DNA of 64,000 bases from JBBPZA01 sp963728925 (GTDB lineage Bacteria > Actinomycetota > Thermoleophilia > Solirubrobacterales > Solirubrobacteraceae). The notes below the pieces were generated by a model. The model was not told the DNA's origin. It searched no databases and saw only the letters and a list, made by a program, of their open reading frames with translations. The stretch lies in contig CAVSMB010000018.1 of assembly GCA_963728925.1 (NCBI GenBank), forward strand, positions 53,515-117,514, given 5' to 3'. Numbering within the stretch: position 1 is the first letter of the stretch; each line of letters opens with the position of its first letter. Shown in pieces: positions 53,146-60,381 of the stretch. A program made the position numbers and the translations under genes.

Positions 53146-53337
53146 GTGACGCGAAACGACCCGCCGCTGGTGACCGAGGACCGCGTCGAGGAGGACACGC
53201 GGCTCAACGAGGCGGCGCGCCGGCAGCGACTCCGCGCCGACGGGGTTCGGAGCCTCGGGGACAACCTCGAACAGGCCGATGCGCTGGTGAAGGCGGCTTT
53301 CGAACTGTCACGCGCGTTCGCCGACGCGGGTGACTGA
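53146..53337 (+). CDS. Small antitoxin-like protein upstream of nucleotidyltransferase
   Basis: A 63-residue charged helical protein (TRNDPPLVTEDRVEEDTRLN, GDNLEQADALVKAAFELSRA) from GTG 53146. It overlaps the nucleotidyltransferase gene by 8 bases. TAATGA about 12 bases before the GTG looks like a -10 element, and no ribosome-binding site is visible, so the message may be leaderless. Order and overlap suggest an antitoxin or accessory subunit; the family is not recognised. Confidence 0.6.
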   Translation: MTRNDPPLVTEDRVEEDTRLNEAARRQRLRADGVRSLGDNLEQADALVKAAFELSRAFADAGD

Positions 53338-53845
53338 GCCCTCGCTCGACATTGCCGCGCTCCTGCGCAGCCTCCACGCCGCGGGGGTCGAGCACGTACT
53401 TATCGGAGGTCTCGCCGTCAATGCCTACGGCGTGATCCGGTCGACCAAGGACATCGACATATGTCCCGCGCCGGATCACGCGAACCTCGGGCGGCTCGCC
53501 AAGATGCTCGGCAACATCGGCGTGCGGCAGCTCGGAGTCGCCGACGAAGGCTTCGCTGCGAACGAGATGCCGCTCGATCCGACGCGCGCGGAGGATCTCG
53601 CCGCGGGCGGCAACTTCCGCCTCGAGACTCCACTTGGAGTGCTGGACGTGATGCAGTGGGTTCCCGGCATCGACACGGACCGCGCATACGATCGCCTCGC
53701 TCCGGGATCGCGCGAGGCGCACGCGTTCGGCATCCCGGTCCGCGTGTGCTCGCTGTCGGATCTGAGAGCAATGAAGCGGGCGGCCGGGCGGCCGCAGGAC
53801 CTCCTCGATCTGGCCGACCTCGCCGAGGCCCAGCCCGAGGCCTGA
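53330..53845 (+). CDS. Nucleotidyltransferase-fold protein (toxin-type, AbiEii-like)
   Basis: A 171-residue minimal nucleotidyltransferase. The fold signature is IGGLAVNAYGVIRSTKDIDI (GG...R-x-T-x-D-x-D), followed by FRLETPLGVLDVMQWVPGID, where an aspartate could serve as the third catalytic acid, and CSLSDLRAMKRAAGRPQDLL, typical of DUF6036/AbiEii-like proteins. Such enzymes pair with a small upstream protein as toxin-antitoxin or phage-defence modules. GTG 53330 overlaps the upstream gene, supporting a two-gene module. Confidence 0.78.
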   Translation: MTEPSLDIAALLRSLHAAGVEHVLIGGLAVNAYGVIRSTKDIDICPAPDHANLGRLAKMLGNIGVRQLGVADEGFAANEMPLDPTRAEDLAAGGNFRLETPLGVLDVMQWVPGIDTDRAYDRLAPGSREAHAFGIPVRVCSLSDLRAMKRAAGRPQDLLDLADLAEAQPEA

Positions 53846-53890
53846 GGCTCTCGGCCCACAGTGCGCCGACCCTTTCTATCCTCCCTGGCC

Positions 53891-55546
53891 GTGAGCCAGC
53901 AGTACGTCTACACCATGCACCGCGTCGGCAAGGCGTTCCCGCCCGACCGCAAGGTCCTCGAGGACGTCACCCTCGCCTTCCTGCCGGGGGCGAAGATCGG
54001 CGTGCTCGGCTACAACGGCTCCGGGAAGTCCACGCTGCTGCGGATCATGGCCGGCCGCGACACCGAGGTGCGCGGCGACGCGATGCTCGCGGCCGACGCC
54101 ACCGTCGGGATGCTCGAGCAGGAGCCCGCGCTTGATGAGGCCAAGGACGTACGCGGCAACGTCGAGGACGGCGTCGCGCAGACCAAGGCGCTGCTCGACC
54201 GCTTCAACGAGCTGTCGATGAACTACTCGGACGAGACGGCGGACGAGTTCGGGCGCCTGCAGGAGCAGATCGACGCGGTCGACGGGTGGAACCTCGACAC
54301 GACGCTCGAGATCGCCATGGACGCGCTGCGGCTCCCCCCCGGCGACGCCGAGGTCGCGACGCTGAGCGGCGGGGAGCGCCGGCGCGTCGCCCTGTGCCGC
54401 CTGCTCCTGCGCCGGCCCGACCTGCTGCTCCTCGACGAGCCGACCAACCACCTCGACGCCGAGTCGGTCGCGTGGCTGGAGCAGCACCTCCAGGACTACC
54501 CGGGCACCGTCGTGGCCGTGACCCACGACCGCTACTTCCTCGACAACGTCGCCGGCTGGATCCTCGAGCTCGACCGGGCCAAGGGGATCCCCTTCAAGGG
54601 CAACTACTCGAGCTGGCTCGAGCAGAAGCAGGCACGGCTGATCCAGGAGGAGCGCCAGGAGTCCGCGCGGCGCAAGACCATCGAGCAGGAGCTCGCGTGG
54701 GTGCGCCTCAACGCCAGCGCGCGGCGCAACAAGCCCAAGGCGCGCCTGAACAACTACGAGCGCCTGCTCGCTGAGGACCGCAACGTCAAGCTCGACCAGG
54801 TCCAGATCCACATTCCCGCCGGCCCGCGGCTCGGCGACGTCGTCGTCGAGGCCGACGGCCTGCGCAAGGGCTACGGCGACCGCCTGCTCATCGAGGACCT
54901 CTCCTTCTCGCTCCCGCGCGGCGGGATCGTCGGGGTCATAGGCCCCAACGGCGCGGGCAAGACGACGCTCGTCCGGATGATCGTCGGCCAGGAGGAGCCC
55001 GACGCCGGCTCGCTGCGCCTCGGCGAGACCGTCGAGCTCGCCTACGTCGACCAGTCGCGCGACGCGCTCGACCCGGACAAGACCGTGTGGGAGGAGATCT
55101 CCGGCGGCGAGGACCAGATCCTCGTCGGCGAACGCAAGCTCGCCTCGCGCGCCTACGTCGGGTCGTTCAACTTCAAGGGCTCAGACCAGCAGACGAAGGT
55201 CGGAAAGCTCTCGGGCGGCGAGCGCAACCGGCTGCACCTCGCCAAGCTCCTGCGCCGCGGGGGAAACCTGCTGCTCCTCGACGAGCCGACCAACGACCTC
55301 GACGTCGACACACTGCGTGCGCTGGAAGAGGCGCTGCTGAGCTTCGCCGGCTGCGCGGTGGTCATCTCCCACGACCGCTGGTTCCTCGATCGCATCGCGA
55401 CCCACGTGCTCGCCTTCGAGGGCGACTCGCAGGTGACATGGTTCGAGGGCAACTTCGAGGCCTACGAGGCCGCCCGCCGCGAGCAGCTCGGCGAGCAGGC
55501 CGACCGCCCGCACCGCATCACCTACAAGAAGCTGACGCGCGCGTAG
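53891..55546 (+). CDS. ettA: ABC-F translational throttle protein EttA
   Basis: A 551-residue ABC-F ATPase with two nucleotide-binding domains and no membrane part; it binds the ribosomal E site and gates entry into elongation according to energy charge. Walker A motifs are GYNGSGKST and GPNGAGKTT; signature motifs are TLSGGERRR and KLSGGERNR; Walker B segments are LLLLDEPTNHLD and LLLLDEPTNDLD. The arm and linker (KGNYSSWLEQKQARL, ASARRNKPKARLNNYERL) are the EttA type. GTG 53891 gives SQQYVYTMHRVGKAFPPDR, the normal EttA start, rather than the earlier GTG at 53861. Confidence 0.96.
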   Translation: MSQQYVYTMHRVGKAFPPDRKVLEDVTLAFLPGAKIGVLGYNGSGKSTLLRIMAGRDTEVRGDAMLAADATVGMLEQEPALDEAKDVRGNVEDGVAQTKALLDRFNELSMNYSDETADEFGRLQEQIDAVDGWNLDTTLEIAMDALRLPPGDAEVATLSGGERRRVALCRLLLRRPDLLLLDEPTNHLDAESVAWLEQHLQDYPGTVVAVTHDRYFLDNVAGWILELDRAKGIPFKGNYSSWLEQKQARLIQEERQESARRKTIEQELAWVRLNASARRNKPKARLNNYERLLAEDRNVKLDQVQIHIPAGPRLGDVVVEADGLRKGYGDRLLIEDLSFSLPRGGIVGVIGPNGAGKTTLVRMIVGQEEPDAGSLRLGETVELAYVDQSRDALDPDKTVWEEISGGEDQILVGERKLASRAYVGSFNFKGSDQQTKVGKLSGGERNRLHLAKLLRRGGNLLLLDEPTNDLDVDTLRALEEALLSFAGCAVVISHDRWFLDRIATHVLAFEGDSQVTWFEGNFEAYEAARREQLGEQADRPHRITYKKLTRA

Positions 55547-55576
55547 CGGCCGGCCGCGAGACGTCGTCTCGTCGAG

Positions 55577-56075
55577 ATGAGCCGCACTTCGGCCGCCGTC
55601 GCCTGTCAAGCTCTCCAGACCCCGATCATGCCGCCCCAGACTCCAGTCCTCCCCGCGGTGTGCGTGCTCCTGACCCTCAGCGGCGGCCAGGCCGGCGGGC
55701 TGTTCTCGGCGTGCGGCGGACTGGACTCCGAGAGCGAGGTGCTCGAGCAGACGGTGGTCGACCCCGCGGGCCACAGCGTCATCCGCAAGGTTCCCGGGGC
55801 GTCCAAGTGGTCGGACATCACGCTCGCCCCGAGCTGTGGACGCCGGCCTGGACCTCTGGCATTGGCGTGCGACGGTCCTCGAGGGCGGCGCCGAGCAGGC
55901 CCGCTCCGATGGGACGATCGAGATGTTCGACGCCAACGGGGACGTCGTCGCCGCCTACGCCTTCCGCGCCGGGTGGCCGGTGAAGTACGTGGGGGCGAGC
56001 TTCGACGCCGCGAGCAGCGACGTGACCATCGAGGAGATCGTGATCTGTCACGACGGACTCGAGCGCACGCGCTGA
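55577..56075 (+). pseudogene. Orphan contractile tail-tube-like (T4 gp19/Hcp-type) protein, frameshifted
   Basis: The first frame gives VCVLLTLSGGQAGGLFSACG, LDSESEVLEQTVVDPAGHSV and RKVPGASKWSDITL. The second gives DAGLDLWHWRATVLEGGAEQ, SDGTIEMFDANGDVVAAYAF, RAGWPVKYVGASFDAASSDV and TIEEIVICHDGLER-T-R-stop. Read together this is the tail-tube fold used by contractile phage tails and extracellular injection systems, about 150 residues. A one-base shift near 55830 breaks it. No sheath, baseplate, AAA ATPase or other tail gene is in the window, so the gene stands alone. Confidence 0.75.
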
Positions 56076-56097
56076 CCTCGGGCTCGACTGCCCGGTC

Positions 56098-56769
56098 TCA
56101 GAGCAGCGCCGCCAACTCCGCCGCGTCGCGGGCGACCGCGTCGGCGGCGCGCAGCGCCTCGGGCGGGTAGGGGCCGGTCGCCACGGCGACGCAGCGCACC
56201 CCGTCGCCGTGCGCACAGGCGATGTCGCGCGGCGTGTCGCCGATCACGATCGTGCGGCGTCGCGGGTAGGGCTCGCCGTCCTGTCCGGCGCGTTCCCGGG
56301 CGATCGCGGGGAGCGCGGCGCGGTCCTCGTGGTCGGAGCCGAACGCGCCCTGCCCGCGGGCGAAGAACGGCCCGAGCCCGGCGCGATCGAGCTTCAGGCT
56401 AGCGATGGGCTCGAGGTTGCCGGTGAGCAGCGCGAGCACGTGGCCCTCGCGCCCGGCGAGTTTCTCCAGGAGCGCCGGGATGCCCGGAGCGACCGTCGCG
56501 CGCAGGTCGCGCGGCGCCCGCTCGGCGTACTCCTCCACGCACACCGCGCGCAGCTCGCCGATGCCGTCGTCGAAGCGCTCCGCCGACAGGTCGCTGAGCA
56601 GCGCGATGTGGCGCGCGATCTCGACGTCGGTCCGGCCCGCCGCCTCGACGCGCGCGGCAGCCGGGTCGGCGATCCCGTAGACGCGCCGCATGGCGGCGTG
56701 CAGGGCCTCGCGGTGCTCGACATGCGCCGTCAACAGCAAGGTCCCGTCGATGTCGAAGAGCAGCAGCAG
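56098..56769 (-). CDS. HAD-superfamily phosphatase, probable non-standard CTG start
   Basis: HAD motifs are FDIDGTLL at the very N terminus (nucleophile aspartate), LALLTGNLEPI (motif II) and RRTIVIGDTPRDIACAHGDG (motifs III/IV). Cap-domain sequence includes GIPALLEKLAGREGH. The DxD motif lies upstream of the first ATG/GTG in the frame, and an in-frame stop lies 12-16 bases further up, inside the M42 gene. Only CTG codons (56769, 56766, 56763) can start a complete enzyme, giving about 223 residues. It follows the M42 peptidase by 7 bases. The substrate is a small phosphoester such as phosphoglycolate; this is not certain. Confidence 0.82.
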   Translation of the reverse strand: MLLLFDIDGTLLLTAHVEHREALHAAMRRVYGIADPAAARVEAAGRTDVEIARHIALLSDLSAERFDDGIGELRAVCVEEYAERAPRDLRATVAPGIPALLEKLAGREGHVLALLTGNLEPIASLKLDRAGLGPFFARGQGAFGSDHEDRAALPAIARERAGQDGEPYPRRRTIVIGDTPRDIACAHGDGVRCVAVATGPYPPEALRAADAVARDAAELAALL

Positions 56770-56776
56770 GGCGTCG

Positions 56777-57832
56777 TCAGCGTGTGAAGCTCACGTCCGG
56801 CCCGAGCCTGCGGGCGAAGGCCGCGATCAGCCGAGCGCACGCATCGACGTCGTCGAGCGAGACGAGCTCGACCGGCGAGTGCATGTAGCGAAGGGGGATC
56901 GAGACCACGCCGGTCGGCACGCCCGACCGCGAGAGATGGATGGCGTCGGCGTCAGTGCCCGTCCCACGGGCCGACGCCTCGACGGTGAAGGCGATGCCCT
57001 CCTCCTCCGCCGTCTCGTGGAGGAGCTCGAAGACCCGCGGGCTCAGGGTCGAGCCGCGGGCGATGACCGCGCCGCTGCCGAGCTCGTGCTTGCCGCCGTC
57101 CTTGACGTCGACCCCCGGCGCGTCCGTCGCATGGGTCACGTCGACGACGATGGCCACGCCGGGCTCGAGCGAGAACGCGGAGGTGTGTGCGCCCGCGAAG
57201 GTGATCTCCTCCTGGACGGCGGCGACCGCGGCGACGTCGCCAGGGGTCCCGCCCGCCTCGCTGACCAGCCGCGCGGCGGTGAGGGCCACGTAGGCGCCGA
57301 GCCGGTTGTCCAGGGAACGCGACACGACGCGCTCGTTGGGCAGCTCGACCGGCGCGCCGGCGACGACCGCGACGTCGCCGACGCGTACGCGGCCGCGGGC
57401 CTCGTCGCCGTCCTTGGCGCCGATGTCGATGTGGAGATCGCGGATCTCGGCGACCTTCTTGCGCTCCTCGTCCTTGAGCAGGTGGATGGGCTTCTTGCCG
57501 ATGACGCCCAGGACGGTGCCCTCGCGGGTCACGAGCTCGACGCGCTGGCCGACGAGGATCTGCGGATCCCAGCCCCCCACGCCGGTGAACCACAGGAAGC
57601 CCTCGTCGTCGATGTGGGTGACGATCAGCCCGATCTCGTCGATGTGGCCGATGACGGCGAGCAGCGGTCCCTCGCCGGTGCCCTTCACCCGCGCGACCGA
57701 GGAGCCGAGCGTGTCCGTGGTGACCTCGGCGAAGCCCGTCGCCGCCTCGCGCCACACGGCCGCCGGCGCGGTCTCATAGCCTGACGGACCCGGCGCAATC
57801 AGGAGCTTTGCGAGGAGCTCTGGTGGAGCCAC
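56777..57832 (-). CDS. M42-family glutamyl-aminopeptidase-like metallopeptidase
   Basis: A 351-residue cytosolic di-metal aminopeptidase, usually a tetrahedral dodecamer (TET type). Metal and catalytic sites: VIGHIDEIGLIV (H, D), VSRSLDNRLGAYVAL (bridging D), AAVQEEITFAGAHTSAFSL (general base E and metal E), IVVDVTHATDAPG (D) and PLRYMHSPVE (H). Full length. GTG 57832 gives APPELLAKLLIAPGPSGYE, a normal M42 N terminus. It is in an operon with the HAD phosphatase and divergent from the kinase gene. Confidence 0.95.
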   Translation of the reverse strand: MAPPELLAKLLIAPGPSGYETAPAAVWREAATGFAEVTTDTLGSSVARVKGTGEGPLLAVIGHIDEIGLIVTHIDDEGFLWFTGVGGWDPQILVGQRVELVTREGTVLGVIGKKPIHLLKDEERKKVAEIRDLHIDIGAKDGDEARGRVRVGDVAVVAGAPVELPNERVVSRSLDNRLGAYVALTAARLVSEAGGTPGDVAAVAAVQEEITFAGAHTSAFSLEPGVAIVVDVTHATDAPGVDVKDGGKHELGSGAVIARGSTLSPRVFELLHETAEEEGIAFTVEASARGTGTDADAIHLSRSGVPTGVVSIPLRYMHSPVELVSLDDVDACARLIAAFARRLGPDVSFTR

Positions 57833-57906
57833 GGGACGCGCACCCTATCGGGCATCCGGCTCCACACGGCCGCTTCCTCCTGGCCACCCTGGTAGAACCC
57901 GCGGCG

Positions 57907-59898
57907 ATGGCGACTCTCCTCGTCGGTCAGGTCGTGGGCGGCCACCGGATCGAGAGCGTGGCGGGCAAGGGCGGCATGGGCGTCGTGTACCGGGCGACCC
58001 ACCTGGCCCTCAACCGCGTGGTCGCGCTCAAGCTCATCGCGCCCGAGCTGGCCGAGGACGCGGAGTTCCGCGCGCGCTTCAAGCGCGAGTCCGAGATCGC
58101 CGCCTCGCTCGACCATCCCAACGTGGTCCCGATCTACCACGCCGGCGAGGACGAAGGGCTCCTCTACGTGACGATGCGCTTCGTCGACGGGACCGACCTG
58201 CGCGAGATGATCGCCTTGCGGGGGCGGCTCGAGCCGGCCCAGGCGGCGCGAATCGTGTCGCAGGTCGCCTCGGCGCTGGACGCCGCCCACGCGCGCGGCC
58301 TCGTGCACCGCGACATCAAACCCGCGAACGTCCTCGTCTCCCGGGACGAGCGCCACGCCTACCTCACCGACTTCGGGCTGACCAAGCAGGCGTCCTCGCA
58401 GACGGGCCTGACCAAGACCGGGATGATGGTCGGCACGCTGGACTACATCGCGCCCGAGCAGCTCCAGGGCGCGCCCGTCGACGCTCGCACCGACGTCTAC
58501 GCGCTCGGGTGCGTGCTCTTCGAGGCGCTGACCGGGCGCGTCCCGTATCCCCGCGACAGCGAGCCCGCGAAGATGTGGGCCCACATGAGCGAGCCGCCCC
58601 CGGCGGTCACGGCGGCGGCGCCCGGCCTGCCCGCTCCCTTCGACGAGGTCGTCGGGCGCTCGATGGCCAAGGAGCCGGATCGCCGCTACCCCTCGGCCGG
58701 CGACCTCGGCCGCGCCGCGCTCGCCGCCGCCGCGGGTGAGCAGCAGACGCGAGCGGAGCGCAGCGTCGCCACCGGCGACGCCGCCCACGGCCAGGCGACG
58801 GCGCCCGGCGGCGAGGGCGCGGTCGCGACGTGGATCGACACCCCGGCGCCCGGCGGCCCTGTCCTGCCACCCCCCGGTGGCCCTCCGCCGGGATGGACAC
58901 CGCCCCCGAAGAAGCGGCGCAGCCGGCTTCCCTTCGTCGTCGGCGGCGTCGTCCTCGCGGTCGTCGTGCTCGCGCTCGTCGCGGTGCTCGCGCTCGGCGG
59001 CGGGGGCGACGGGAAGAAGGGCGGCGGCCCCGTGGCGGCGAAGGCGCCGGCGGGCGTCTGGATCATCACCGCCGAGAAGTCGGTGACGCGCGTCGACCCG
59101 AAGACCGGCCGCGTCGTCGCCACCGTCCGAGGGGTGGGCTCCAAGCTCGTCGGCATCGCCGCCGGGCAGGGCGGGGTGTGGGCGGCCGACGGGTCCGGGT
59201 CCCAGGTCGTGCGCATCGACCCCAAGACCAACCGAGTGGTTGCGCGGGTGCCGCTCGGCGCGACCGCGAACGCGATCGCCGCCGGGCCCGAGGGCGTGTT
59301 CGTCGCGGCGGGCCCGACCCTCATCGCGCGCGTCGACCCGCGCACCAACCGGATTGCCACCCGCGTCGATGCGCAGGGCGCCTACGACCTCGCCGCCGGC
59401 CTGGGCTTCGCGTGGGGCACCAACTTCCTCGACGGCGACCTGAAGCGGATCGCCCCGGTCGGTCTGGCCACGACGTCGATCACCGCCGGGCTGGGGAAGG
59501 AGCCTCGCTTCGTCGCGGTCGGCGAGGGCGCCGTCTGGGTGCTGAACTCCGACGGCACCCTCTCCCGGCTTCGCTCGGCGAACCCGGGGGCGTCCTCGGC
59601 GGTCCAGATCAAGACGGAGACGAGCACCTTCCCGGGAGGCCTGGCGGCCGGCGAGGGCGGCGTGTGGGTGACCGAGGCCTCGACGCTGTGGCGCTATGAC
59701 CCGGCCACCAACCGGCTCGCGCAGACAACCGACCTCGGCTCGAGCTTCGTGTCCAACGGCATCGCCGTCGGGGGCGGCTACGTGTGGCTCACCGACTTCG
59801 CGGGCAAGGAGCTCATCCGCGTCAACCCGAAGACGGGCACCGTGTCGGCTCCGACGAGCGTGAGCGGCGACACCGCGCGGCTGGCGGTCGGGCCGTGA
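57907..59898 (+). CDS. Receptor-type Ser/Thr protein kinase with extracellular propeller-like sensor
   Basis: A 663-residue bacterial STPK. Cytoplasmic kinase domain (about 8-270): GKGGMGVVY loop, lysine K42 in VALKLIAP, VHRDIKPANVL with catalytic D136, DFGLTK and TLDYIAPEQL. A proline-rich juxtamembrane linker (GPVLPPPGGPPPGWTPPPKK) precedes one membrane helix (about 341-363, LPFVVGGVVLAVVVLALVAV). The outside part (about 380-663) has repeated blades such as GGVWAADGSGSQVVRIDPKT and GGVWVTEASTLWRYDPATN, a YVTN/Vgb-like propeller in place of PASTA repeats. All catalytic residues are intact. Confidence 0.93.
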   Translation: MATLLVGQVVGGHRIESVAGKGGMGVVYRATHLALNRVVALKLIAPELAEDAEFRARFKRESEIAASLDHPNVVPIYHAGEDEGLLYVTMRFVDGTDLREMIALRGRLEPAQAARIVSQVASALDAAHARGLVHRDIKPANVLVSRDERHAYLTDFGLTKQASSQTGLTKTGMMVGTLDYIAPEQLQGAPVDARTDVYALGCVLFEALTGRVPYPRDSEPAKMWAHMSEPPPAVTAAAPGLPAPFDEVVGRSMAKEPDRRYPSAGDLGRAALAAAAGEQQTRAERSVATGDAAHGQATAPGGEGAVATWIDTPAPGGPVLPPPGGPPPGWTPPPKKRRSRLPFVVGGVVLAVVVLALVAVLALGGGGDGKKGGGPVAAKAPAGVWIITAEKSVTRVDPKTGRVVATVRGVGSKLVGIAAGQGGVWAADGSGSQVVRIDPKTNRVVARVPLGATANAIAAGPEGVFVAAGPTLIARVDPRTNRIATRVDAQGAYDLAAGLGFAWGTNFLDGDLKRIAPVGLATTSITAGLGKEPRFVAVGEGAVWVLNSDGTLSRLRSANPGASSAVQIKTETSTFPGGLAAGEGGVWVTEASTLWRYDPATNRLAQTTDLGSSFVSNGIAVGGGYVWLTDFAGKELIRVNPKTGTVSAPTSVSGDTARLAVGP

Positions 59899-59953
59899 GC
59901 GGCGAGCGGCGAGCGCCGGCGGCGGGCGGCGGGCGGTCGGGCCGTGAGCGGCG
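59883..59953. repeat. 22-bp direct repeat covering the kinase stop codon, 49-bp period
   Basis: The 22 bases at 59883-59904, which include the kinase TGA, recur exactly at 59932-59953, separated by G/C-only GAGCG/GGGCG runs. It looks like a small tandem duplication of the gene end; it does not change either protein. Confidence 0.75.
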
Positions 59954-59969
59954 GGCGGGGTGACGATCC

Positions 59970-60371
59970 GTGACCGGTGAGCGGCCGGGATTCGCGGGCG
60001 GCGAGCGGCTCGCCCACCACGACCTCTGCTTCGGCTGCGGCCTGGCCAACGTCTTCGGGCTGAATCTCGAGGCGCGCCGCGAGGGCCCCGACCGCGTCGC
60101 CGGGCGCTTCTTCGTCAAGCAGGACCATCAGGGCCCGGCTGGCGCGGCGCACGCGGGAGTCCTGCTGGCGGCGCTCCACGAGGTGGCGGCGCTGCTCTCG
60201 GGCCACGAGCACTCGGCGCTCCAGGCCGAGCTCCTCGCCGGCGCCCCGGTGGGGAGCTACGTCGAGGTGACCGCGATCGGCGACGAGGACGGCGCGAGCG
60301 CCACAGCCACGACAGGCGACGGCACGACGCTCGCCCGGGCGCGGTTCACGGCGCCGCGCCCCGGGGCATAA
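59970..60371 (+). CDS. PaaI-family hotdog thioesterase
   Basis: A 133-residue hotdog-fold protein, probably hydrolysing acyl-CoA thioesters. LAHHDLCFGCGLANVFGLNL at the start and GAAHAGVLLAALHEVAALLS (the HxG region with the catalytic acid following) are typical of the 4HBT/PaaI group; the second half gives the strands VGSYVEVTAIGDEDGAS. GTG 59970 is used. It is 10 bases upstream of aconitase and likely co-transcribed. Confidence 0.85.
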   Translation: MTGERPGFAGGERLAHHDLCFGCGLANVFGLNLEARREGPDRVAGRFFVKQDHQGPAGAAHAGVLLAALHEVAALLSGHEHSALQAELLAGAPVGSYVEVTAIGDEDGASATATTGDGTTLARARFTAPRPGA

Positions 60372-60381
60372 CCCTCGGCGG

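Noticed and set aside
55550..55576. GAGAC/GTCTC hairpin after ettA as a terminator
   Set aside because: Only 5 bp with a short loop and no T tract; too weak to call.
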